A stretch of 5,084 nt of DNA from positions 1 through 5,084 of the forward strand of contig JAJYXX010000104.1 of NCBI GenBank assembly GCA_021801545.1. The letters are read 5' to 3'. The notes beneath the pieces are model-generated. The model had not been told where the DNA came from and ran no database searches. It was given only the letters and a program-made list of their open reading frames with translations. Below are positions 1 through 4,552 of this stretch, in pieces. Position 1 is the stretch's first letter. The number at the start of each line of letters is the position of its first letter. A program made the position numbers and the translations under genes. The stretch comes from Chloroflexota bacterium (GTDB lineage Bacteria; Chloroflexota; Limnocylindria; Limnocylindrales; CSP1-4).

Positions 1-757
1 CCCGGCGGACGACCGGGAACCGCTCGTCGTCGACGACGAGCCGGAACCCGGCGGCGATCCAGAACGCCGGGCTGGCCGCGCTCGTGGCGTCCGGTCGGGC
101 ACCTGCCTCCGGGTACGCCTCGACCGCGGCGAACCCCCGGCCGGCGAGGTCGTCGCAGACCGCCTCGACGAGGCGCAGCGCGTGACCCTGGCCTCGCGCC
201 TCGGCCGTCGTCGCAATGCAGGTGACGACGGCTGGGAGCGGCGCCTCCGGGAGCTGCGGGTAGAGGTCGCGCAGGCGGAGCGCGCGCGGGTAGGCGGAGA
301 GCGGGCCGAACTGGGCGTAGGCGACCGGGCGATCGTCGACGAGGAGCACCTTCGCGTAGCTGCCCAAGATCGCGAGGCCTCGTCCCAGGAACGCCAGCTT
401 GCGCGGCGCGCCGACCTCGAGCCGTTGGGGCCTGGGCTTCGGTGGCGCGAACGGGTTGTCGACCAGCCGATCCTCCTCCTCGATCGCGAACGGGTTGAAG
501 GCCGGACCCGGCTTGGGCGGCGGCGCGAACGGGTTGTCCGCGAGGTGGGTCGGCCGGGAGACGAGCGTCGCGCCCGGGGTCGAGCCCGAGGTCGCGACCG
601 GAGCGGGCTGGAGCCAGCTGGCCCGGTGCGCCTTCGAGCCCCGCTCGGCGTCCTCCCAGTAGTCGCACGTGCGGTGATCGAACGCCGGGTCGGCGCAGGG
701 CGGGATGAGCTCGAACGACGCCTCGTCGCGGACGTCGATGATCCGGATCGTGGTCAT
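1..757 (-). CDS. GNAT-family N-acetyltransferase, C-terminus cut by the window edge
   Basis: Reading leftward from the ATG at 757-755, 252 codons are open and no stop occurs before the window edge. The protein likely transfers an acetyl group from acetyl-CoA to an amine; the substrate is unknown. The GNAT fold is supported by a beta strand plus acetyl-CoA loop at residues 178-193 (VVTCIATTAEARGQGH), containing the R/Q-x-x-G-x-G/A motif as Arg188, Gly191 and Ala193. A helix follows (LRLVEAVCDDLAGRG), then strand AAVEAYPE and a late AFWIAAGF segment (231-238) typical of the end of the domain. The N-terminus has two cysteines (21 and 31) in a CDYWED context. Residues about 50-112 form a Pro-rich linker with three NPF repeats. 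No good Shine-Dalgarno precedes the ATG. A possible upstream gene tail stops 13 bases before it, so it may once have been second in an operon. The family call is solid; the substrate cannot be named. Confidence 0.88.
   Translation of the reverse strand, partial: MTTIRIIDVRDEASFELIPPCADPAFDHRTCDYWEDAERGSKAHRASWLQPAPVATSGSTPGATLVSRPTHLADNPFAPPPKPGPAFNPFAIEEEDRLVDNPFAPPKPRPQRLEVGAPRKLAFLGRGLAILGSYAKVLLVDDRPVAYAQFGPLSAYPRALRLRDLYPQLPEAPLPAVVTCIATTAEARGQGHALRLVEAVCDDLAGRGFAAVEAYPEAGARPDATSAASPAFWIAAGFRLVVDDERFPVVRR
446..536 (-). repeat. 39-base periodic repeat encoding a 13-residue NPF unit
   Basis: The 13-mer CGCGAACGGGTTG (plus strand) occurs exactly at 446-458, 485-497 and 524-536, spaced 39 and 39 bases. 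The outer two copies match over a longer 17-base core, GGCGCGAACGGGTTGTC (444-460 and 522-538). On the coding strand this gives NPFA at residues 75, 88 and 101 of the acetyltransferase, a 13-residue period. The sequence between the cores is Pro-rich in the first unit and acidic (EEED) in the second. Confidence 0.85.
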
Positions 758-770
758 GCCGAACCCGAGT

Positions 771-899
771 CTACGACGAACGCCGCCTCGCGGGAGGCGG
801 CGCCATGCGGTCGATGAGCGCCAGAAGCTCGAACGAGCGATCGACGAGGAAGAGGACGGTCCCGGACGGATCGCAGGCCGCCCGAGTTCCTGGCCGCTC
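771..899 (-). pseudogene. Possible C-terminal remnant of an unidentified gene
   Basis: Between a TGA (902-900) and a TAG (773-771) the minus strand reads 42 residues, with the core SGTVLFLVDRSFELLALIDR. It has alternating hydrophobic and charged residues, mostly G/C third codon positions and an Arg/Pro-rich end. It contains no plausible full-length protein. It stops 13 bases before the acetyltransferase ATG, which is normal operon spacing. I infer the tail of a former upstream gene, cut off when the neighbouring cassette arrived or by deletion. The plus strand is open across the same bases with an acidic translation, so chance is a real alternative. I do not recognise the family. Confidence 0.28.
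781..802. other. Perfect 9-bp stem hairpin upstream of the acetyltransferase
   Basis: CGCCGCCTC (781-789), a four-base loop GCGG, then GAGGCGGCG (794-802) pair perfectly with all but two pairs G:C. On the minus strand it lies 24-45 bases before the acetyltransferase ATG. Neither side has a T-run, so it is not a standard intrinsic terminator. It could be a 5' leader structure, or a by-product of Pro/Ala/Arg codons in the putative gene tail. Confidence 0.45.
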
Positions 900-1049
900 T
901 CAGGTGTGCTGACGCCCGCAGCCCGCTGCGTGCCTCGGGTTCACAAGAAGCCGTTGACACTCGACAGGCTTCCGGCGATCACCCAGCCGAGGAGCAGCCA
1001 ACGCAGCGCACACCGATGGCGCTGGCCGAGGTTGAGAAGCAAAGCTCCA

Positions 1050-1064
1050 ACGTCAGGTTGACGT
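1050..1064. promoter_or_regulatory. Palindromic operator candidate over the -35 box
   Basis: ACGTCA-GGT-TGACGT is a perfect 6-bp inverted repeat with a three-base centre. The right arm overlaps the -35 hexamer, so a bound repressor would block sigma factor. The HTH protein encoded directly downstream is the obvious candidate ligand by analogy with autorepressing AbiEi antitoxins; this is inference. Confidence 0.45.
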
Positions 1065-1086
1065 CCAGTCTTCTTGTCACTAGTAT
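1058..1086 (+). promoter_or_regulatory. Sigma70-type promoter of the HTH-nucleotidyltransferase operon
   Basis: TTGACG (1058-1063) is followed by exactly 17 bases and TAGTAT (1081-1086). Each hexamer is one mismatch from the consensus used by housekeeping sigma factors. The A of the ATG at 1093 lies seven bases after the -10 box, where transcription normally starts, so the message is predicted to be leaderless. The stretch is visibly more AT-rich than its surroundings. This is the best promoter in the window. Confidence 0.75.
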
Positions 1087-1114
1087 TGCGGTATGGCAAT
1101 GGAAGTCGCAATAC
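1083..1114. promoter_or_regulatory. Nested inverted repeats over the -10 box and start codon
   Basis: GTATTGCG (1083-1090) and CGCAATAC (1107-1114) form a perfect 8-bp inverted repeat with a 16-base spacer. Inside it ATTGC (1085-1089) also pairs with GCAAT (1096-1100), and that GCAAT recurs at 1108-1112, twelve bases on. The half-sites span the -10 element, the predicted transcription start and the first codons. If the transcript begins at 1093 the left arm is absent from the RNA, so this is more likely a DNA operator than an RNA hairpin. Confidence 0.5.
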
Positions 1115-1773
1115 GCCATCCTCTCGCCGTCGCAGAGGCCGCTGCGGCCCTGGGTGTCTCCCCGCAGCGCGTCCGGGCTCTCATCGGGTCCGGAAGCCTC
1201 CGGGCGCGCCGTGTCGGCGGTCGCTGGCTTGTGGACGGCGACGCGGTCGAGCGGCGCCGGCGGGGCGAGCGCCTTCAGGCTCGGCCGCTCTCGTCGCGCA
1301 ACGCATGGGCCCTGCTCGCGATCGCCAGCGGCGAGCGACCCTCGGGGATCGATCCCGCCGCCGCTTCGCGCCTCCGCTGCCGGCTGGCCGCGCGCGGACT
1401 GGCCGGGCTGGCGCCACTCCTTGCGCGCCGCGCCCGACGCATCGCGCTCCGTGTCCACCCCGGCGAGCGCGGTCGTCTCCTTGGCGACCCGGCGCTTGTT
1501 CGTTCTGGCGCAGCCGCCGCGGCGGACCTGCGGCTCGGCCTGTTTGCTCCCGACGCTGCCGAGGGCTATGTTGCCGCTGCGGACCTCGACGGGCTCGTCG
1601 CACGACACGCCTTGCGGCCATCGGCAGAACCCAACGTCGTGCTTCGTGTCGTGGACGGTTCCTGGCCGTTTCCACCCGGCGCCCGGGTCGCGCCCCTTCC
1701 CGTCATCGCCGTCGATTTGCTCGAGGACGACGACCCGCGGGCTCAGGCCGCCGGCCGGGCCGCGCTTCAATGA
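1093..1773 (+). CDS. Excisionase-type helix-turn-helix protein, putative antitoxin/autorepressor of the downstream nucleotidyltransferase
   Basis: The product has 226 residues. Residues about 11-55 form an excisionase/MerR-like HTH: helix VAEAAAALGV, turn and recognition helix SPQRVRALIGSG, then a wing ending in GGRWLVDGDAVERR. Residues about 66-150 are an Arg/Leu/Ala-rich helical region. The C-terminal part (about 158-226) contains YVAAADLDGLVARHAL, VVLRVVDGSWPF and AVDLLEDDDPRAQAAGRAAL, which I associate from memory with actinobacterial HTH proteins paired with AbiEii-like genes. ATG 1093 is preferred over ATG 1099 because the promoter would start transcription at its first base. The stop overlaps the next start (ATGA), implying coupled translation. 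By analogy with AbiEi it probably represses its own promoter and counteracts its partner. No recombinase is nearby, so a true excisionase is less likely. Confidence 0.8.
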   Translation: MAMEVAIRHPLAVAEAAAALGVSPQRVRALIGSGSLRARRVGGRWLVDGDAVERRRRGERLQARPLSSRNAWALLAIASGERPSGIDPAAASRLRCRLAARGLAGLAPLLARRARRIALRVHPGERGRLLGDPALVRSGAAAAADLRLGLFAPDAAEGYVAAADLDGLVARHALRPSAEPNVVLRVVDGSWPFPPGARVAPLPVIAVDLLEDDDPRAQAAGRAALQ

Positions 1774-2516
1774 GTGTGCCGCTTGTCCTCGTCACACCGC
1801 GCGACGCCGATGAAGTGCGTCTCTGGAGGACGACTCTCGAGCTAGCCAAGGCGCTCCCACAGAGGGGCTGGACGCTCATCGGGGCCCAGATGGTCATCCT
1901 GCACGCCGCTGCCGCCGGTCGCGAGCTGGGCCGTTCAAGCGGCGATCTCGATCTTCTGGCGGACGTCCGCCTCCTGAGCGACGCCACACGGACTCTCGCC
2001 GCGAGCCTCATCGCACTGGGGTTCTCGCCGGAAATCACGATCGACGGTCGCGCTCACCGGTTCCGGCGCGGGGATGACCTCGTTGATCTGCTCGCCCCCG
2101 ATGGGTTGGGCGCTCGAGCTAGCCTTGAGACCGTGCCGGGCGGGGAGACCGTGCCGGGCGGGCGAACGATTGTGGTGCCCGGCGGCAGTCAGGCGTTGCG
2201 ACGCACAGAGCACGGCCCGGTTGCGGTGGCCGACCTGGGGACCAGCGAACTGCCACGGCCTGATCTGCTCGGTGCAATCCTCCTGAAGGCGCACGCCGTG
2301 GATGTCGCCGACAACCCGGCCAAGCACCGGCGGGACCTCGCATTTCTGCTCTCGCTCGTCGGCGACCCGTCCGCACTGCGAGCGGAACTCTCCTCGGCAG
2401 AACGGGGCAAGCTCCAGGCTCTGGCCGAACTCCTGGATCCCGATCACCCGGCCTATCAGGGGATCGATCAACGCGAAAACGCCGCGAGTGCCTTGCAGCT
2501 TCTGCTCCAGGCATAG
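1770..2516 (+). CDS. AbiEii-like nucleotidyltransferase, putative toxin of a type IV-like pair
   Basis: The product has 248 residues. The nucleotidyltransferase core starts with GAQMVILHAA (38-47), followed by an Arg-rich turn and SGDLDLL with Ser57, Asp59 and Asp61 as the metal-binding S-x-D-x-D motif. VDLLAPDGLG supplies the likely third acidic residue, Asp106. A VPGG loop follows (three copies from 122 to 139), then a helical part with LLKAHAV (Lys173) and KHRRDLAFLLSLV (185-197), matching the conserved Lys and (R/K)D patterns of AbiEii/AbiGii proteins. Characterised relatives transfer nucleotides to acceptors including tRNA; the acceptor here is unknown. The start ATG lies inside the stop of the HTH gene (4-base overlap) and has no separate ribosome site. 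The longer upstream-open frame is rejected because it would overlay the HTH gene. The core residues look intact, so activity is plausible. Toxin function is inferred from family and context. Confidence 0.8.
   Translation: MSVPLVLVTPRDADEVRLWRTTLELAKALPQRGWTLIGAQMVILHAAAAGRELGRSSGDLDLLADVRLLSDATRTLAASLIALGFSPEITIDGRAHRFRRGDDLVDLLAPDGLGARASLETVPGGETVPGGRTIVVPGGSQALRRTEHGPVAVADLGTSELPRPDLLGAILLKAHAVDVADNPAKHRRDLAFLLSLVGDPSALRAELSSAERGKLQALAELLDPDHPAYQGIDQRENAASALQLLLQA
2127..2162 (+). repeat. Exact 18-base tandem duplication inside the nucleotidyltransferase gene
   Basis: The unit GAGACCGTGCCGGGCGGG occurs at 2127-2144 and again without a gap or mismatch at 2145-2162. It adds six residues in frame (ETVPGG twice), and a third, diverged VPGG follows about 16 bases later. 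The length is a multiple of three, so reading frame is kept. Two identical adjacent copies suggest recent slippage. Confidence 0.9.
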
Positions 2517-2702
2517 GGTGCGGATCGTCGCCTTGCGGGGGTTCGGCCTGTGACCTCTTGGCCTCTGGGCGAGCAGCGCGATTCGTGGCGCGGATCGATG
2601 TGAGGAGGCCCGAGTCGCGCTGGACTTACCAACCGGCTGTGACGCACATGTGCGCAGAGGCCTTGGGCCATGGCGACCCGATCCACCCAGTCCCCTCTTG
2701 GC
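2517..2702. other. Convergent intergenic gap with a 12-bp palindrome
   Basis: This 186-base gap separates the convergent ends of the nucleotidyltransferase and hutH. It contains a perfect palindrome, CGCACATGTGCG, at 2643-2654, about 50 bases past the hutH stop on that strand. No hairpin followed by a T-run was found in either direction, so how the two transcripts end is not visible. No credible gene was seen. Confidence 0.45.
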
Positions 2703-4418
2703 TCAGGCGACGACGAGATCGACGAGCGCCCCCGAGTGGACGAGATCGACGGCCGCGGCGATGTCGCGACCCGGCTCGCGATCGCGGTCGAGATGGCGGA
2801 TCCGGGCGCGGATCCGGGCGTGTGCCTCTCGCACGCCGGCGCCCGCGACGACCGTCGCCTGCGTGCCAGCGCCGACCGCAGGCACCGTGCCGGGACCGAC
2901 CACGGCCGCCGTTCCGGGCGCGGGCGGAGACGCCCCGGGCCCGGCACCGGCCAGACCGAGCCGGAAGTCGAGCCCCTGGGTCGCACAGAGCAACTCGATC
3001 GCGACCACCCGCTCGACGTGCTCGACGATCGCCCGCGCGTGGCGGGCAGAGATCGAGCCCATCGAGACGTGGTCCTCCTGGTTCGCGCTCGTCGGGATCG
3101 AGTCGACGCTCGCCGGGTGGGCCAGCACCTTGTTCTCCGACACGAGTGCCGCGGCCGTGTACTGATAGATCATCATCCCGGAGTTCGTCCCGGAGGCAGC
3201 CGCGAGGAACGGGGGCAGCCCGCCCGACAGCCGCGCGTCGAGCAGCAGGGCGGTCCGTCGCTCGCTGATCGAGCCGAGCTCGGCGACGGCGATCTTCGCG
3301 AAGTCGAGCGCCAGCGCGAGCGGCTCGCCGTGGAAATTGCCGCCGCTGATCACCCGGCCGCCGCCGGTCGCGAGCGTCTCCTCGCCCACCGCGCCCCCCT
3401 CGGGGAACACGAGCGGGTTGTCGGTCGCGCTGTTCAGCTCGACGTCGAGCACCCGCCGGAGGTGGTCGAGCGCGTCGCGGACGGCGCCGTGCACCTGCGG
3501 GACGCAGCGCAGCGAGTAGGGGTCCTGGACCTTGTGCGCGGACCCGTGGTGGCTCTGCTGGAGCGCCGAGTCGCGGAGGAGGTGGCGGAGCTCGGCCGCC
3601 ACCGCCACCTGGCCGGGGTGCGGCCGGGCCAGCTGGTAGGCCGCGGCGAACGCGACGTCCGTGCCGAGCAGCGCCTCGACGCTCATCGCCGCCGCGACGC
3701 TCGCGGTCCGCGCCAGCCGGTCCGCGTCGGCCAGGAAGAGTGCGGCAAGCGCGCCCATCATCTGGGTCCCGTTCAGGAGCGCCAGCCCCTCCTTCGCCTC
3801 GAGCGTCAGCGGCTCCAGGCCAACCTCCCGGAGCGCGACGAGCGCCGGCAGCCGCTGTCCGTTTAGCTCGACCTCGCCGCGACCGACCAGCGGCAGGGCG
3901 AGATGGGCAAGCGGGGCGAGATCCCCGGACGCCCCGACGGAGCCCTGCTCGGGCACGACCGGATGGAGGCCGGCCTCGAGGAAGGCGCACATCCGGTCGA
4001 CGAGCAGCGGCCGGCAGCCCGAATGACCGAGCGCCAGCGTGTTCGCCCGGAGCAGGAGCATCGCCCGGACGACCTCGGTCGGGAAGGCCGGCCCGACCCC
4101 CGCCGCGTGGCTCATCAGGAGGTTCTCCTGGAGCCGGCCGACGTCCTCGGGCGGAATGAACGTCGTGGCCAGATCACCGAACCCGGTCGTCACGCCGTAG
4201 ACGACCTCGCCGGCCGAGACGAGGCGCTCGATCACCTCGCGCGCCTCCTGCATCCGCCCGCGAGCCGTCTCGTCGAGGACGGCGCGGGCACCGTGGCGGG
4301 CGACCGCCTCGACGTCGTCGACGGTCAGGTCGGCGCCGGTGAGGACGACCGGATCACGGAGCTCCGGTCGGACATCCGGGGTCGACGGGCGGTCCGGGCT
4401 GCGATGGGGGTCGATCAC
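2703..4418 (-). CDS. hutH: Histidine ammonia-lyase
   Basis: This is the first enzyme of histidine degradation, converting L-histidine to trans-urocanate and ammonia in the cytosol; the family is usually tetrameric. The 571-residue product carries the MIO-forming Ala163-Ser164-Gly165 in GSVGASGDLAPLAHLAL, the catalytic Tyr74 in VVYGVTTGFGDL, His104 in MSHAAG, Asn216 in LLNGTQMM, the QDPYSLRCVPQVHG block (298-311) with Tyr301 and Arg304, SGGNFHGEP, and TSANQEDHVSMGS with Glu448. The ANQEDHVSMG form favours histidine over phenylalanine lyases, whose equivalent motif differs. The start is GTG at 4418-4416, seven bases after a TATCCT -10 candidate and with no Shine-Dalgarno, so probably leaderless. 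The protein is longer than typical HutH (about 510): it has roughly 24 extra N-terminal residues and an Ala/Gly/Pro-rich insert at about 489-527, after GLDFRLGL. The normal C-terminal helix resumes at VREAHARIRARI. No other hut gene is in the window. Confidence 0.93.
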   Translation of the reverse strand: MIDPHRSPDRPSTPDVRPELRDPVVLTGADLTVDDVEAVARHGARAVLDETARGRMQEAREVIERLVSAGEVVYGVTTGFGDLATTFIPPEDVGRLQENLLMSHAAGVGPAFPTEVVRAMLLLRANTLALGHSGCRPLLVDRMCAFLEAGLHPVVPEQGSVGASGDLAPLAHLALPLVGRGEVELNGQRLPALVALREVGLEPLTLEAKEGLALLNGTQMMGALAALFLADADRLARTASVAAAMSVEALLGTDVAFAAAYQLARPHPGQVAVAAELRHLLRDSALQQSHHGSAHKVQDPYSLRCVPQVHGAVRDALDHLRRVLDVELNSATDNPLVFPEGGAVGEETLATGGGRVISGGNFHGEPLALALDFAKIAVAELGSISERRTALLLDARLSGGLPPFLAAASGTNSGMMIYQYTAAALVSENKVLAHPASVDSIPTSANQEDHVSMGSISARHARAIVEHVERVVAIELLCATQGLDFRLGLAGAGPGASPPAPGTAAVVGPGTVPAVGAGTQATVVAGAGVREAHARIRARIRHLDRDREPGRDIAAAVDLVHSGALVDLVVA

Positions 4419-4443
4419 AGGGCTGAGGATAGTCGGCTATGCT
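4414..4443 (+). promoter_or_regulatory. Candidate promoter for the leader ORF and dedA
   Basis: TATGCT (4438-4443) is a good -10. ATCACA (4414-4419), 18 bases upstream, is a four-of-six match to the -35 consensus. A GTG at 4451 follows seven bases after the -10, the same geometry as hutH on the other strand. The short dyad ATAG-TCGG-CTAT (4429-4440) lies between and partly overlaps the two divergent -10 boxes. Confidence 0.4.
4426..4431 (-). promoter_or_regulatory. Candidate -10 box for leaderless hutH
   Basis: On the minus strand TATCCT (4431 to 4426) lies seven bases before the GTG start of hutH, so the transcript would begin at or within a base of the start codon. No clear -35 is visible; a GACAC-containing stretch at roughly the right distance is only a weak match. 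Confidence 0.4.
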
Positions 4444-4450
4444 GCCGGGC

Positions 4451-4546
4451 GTGTCGCCTCGACCACGCCCGCGCGCCGACCGCGCCCTCCTCGTCGACCG
4501 CGCCCTCCTCGTCGACCGCGCCCCCAAGGCCCCGATCGGTCGCTGA
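4451..4546 (+). CDS. Predicted 31-residue leader peptide upstream of dedA
   Basis: GTG at 4451 opens 31 codons ending in TGA at 4544-4546, six bases before the dedA ATG and in the same frame. The peptide starts with SPRPRPRA, then has DRALLV twice followed by DRAPKAPIGR; it is basic and has no membrane segment. GTG 4451 is preferred because it sits where transcription from TATGCT should begin. An in-frame ATG at 4439 is possible but lies inside the -10 box. dedA has no Shine-Dalgarno, so ribosomes finishing this ORF could restart on dedA. There is no known family. A non-coding leader is a real alternative. Confidence 0.35.
   Translation: MSPRPRPRADRALLVDRALLVDRAPKAPIGR
4478..4525 (+). repeat. 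18-base tandem repeat, two exact copies plus a partial third
   Basis: GACCGCGCCCTCCTCGTC occurs at 4478-4495 and exactly again at 4496-4513; a third copy starts at 4514 and matches for ten bases before diverging. It lies in the dedA leader and, in the leader-ORF frame, encodes the six-residue DRALLV unit. Its length keeps the frame. Confidence 0.9.
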
Positions 4547-4552
4547 CCTCCC

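Larger units (their letters stand above)
758..1092. other. Gene-poor spacer between the acetyltransferase and the HTH operon
   Basis: No complete gene is convincing here. The region holds a possible minus-strand gene tail (771-899), a 9-bp hairpin (781-802), a second short minus-strand open stretch ending in TGA at 943-941, and the plus-strand promoter and operators near 1050-1092. The second stretch (about 1048 down to 941) reads as a hydrophobic tail with the segment LRWLLLGWVIAGSLSSVNGF, like one membrane helix, but its plus-strand complement is also open. A TTGACA at 954-959 has no matching -10 at a normal distance. Confidence 0.5.

Noticed and set aside
22..41. Perfect 20-bp palindrome in the acetyltransferase gene
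   Set aside because: It encodes Leu-Val-Val-Asp-Asp-Glu with preferred codons (CTC GTC GTC GAC GAC GAG), which are automatically palindromic, so codon use explains nearly all of it.
954..959. TTGACA as a second promoter
   Set aside because: No -10-like hexamer lies 16-18 bases downstream (the sequence there reads GATCAC).
1074..1769. Long plus-strand extension upstream of the nucleotidyltransferase in its frame
   Set aside because: The extension is Arg/Pro-rich shadow of the HTH gene; the ATGA overlap and family length place the real start at 1770.
979..1770. 263-codon minus-strand open frame opposite the HTH gene
   Set aside because: No recognisable domain and a composition typical of antisense frames; the plus strand has a promoter, an HTH domain and coupled overlap.
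1093..1773. True phage excisionase, implying an integrative element
   Set aside because: The HTH resembles excisionases, but there is no integrase, tRNA or attachment-site repeat in the window, and the partner gene is a nucleotidyltransferase.
2560..2662. GGCCTCTG and CAGAGGCC inverted repeat across the convergent gap
   Set aside because: Eight-base arms about 87 bases apart are expected by chance in GC-rich DNA, and no insertion-sequence gene or target duplication accompanies them.
2670..3866. 398-codon plus-strand open frame
   Set aside because: It is antisense to hutH; its Arg/Asp/Glu-rich translation is the usual shadow of a GC-rich gene, and hutH carries all family motifs.
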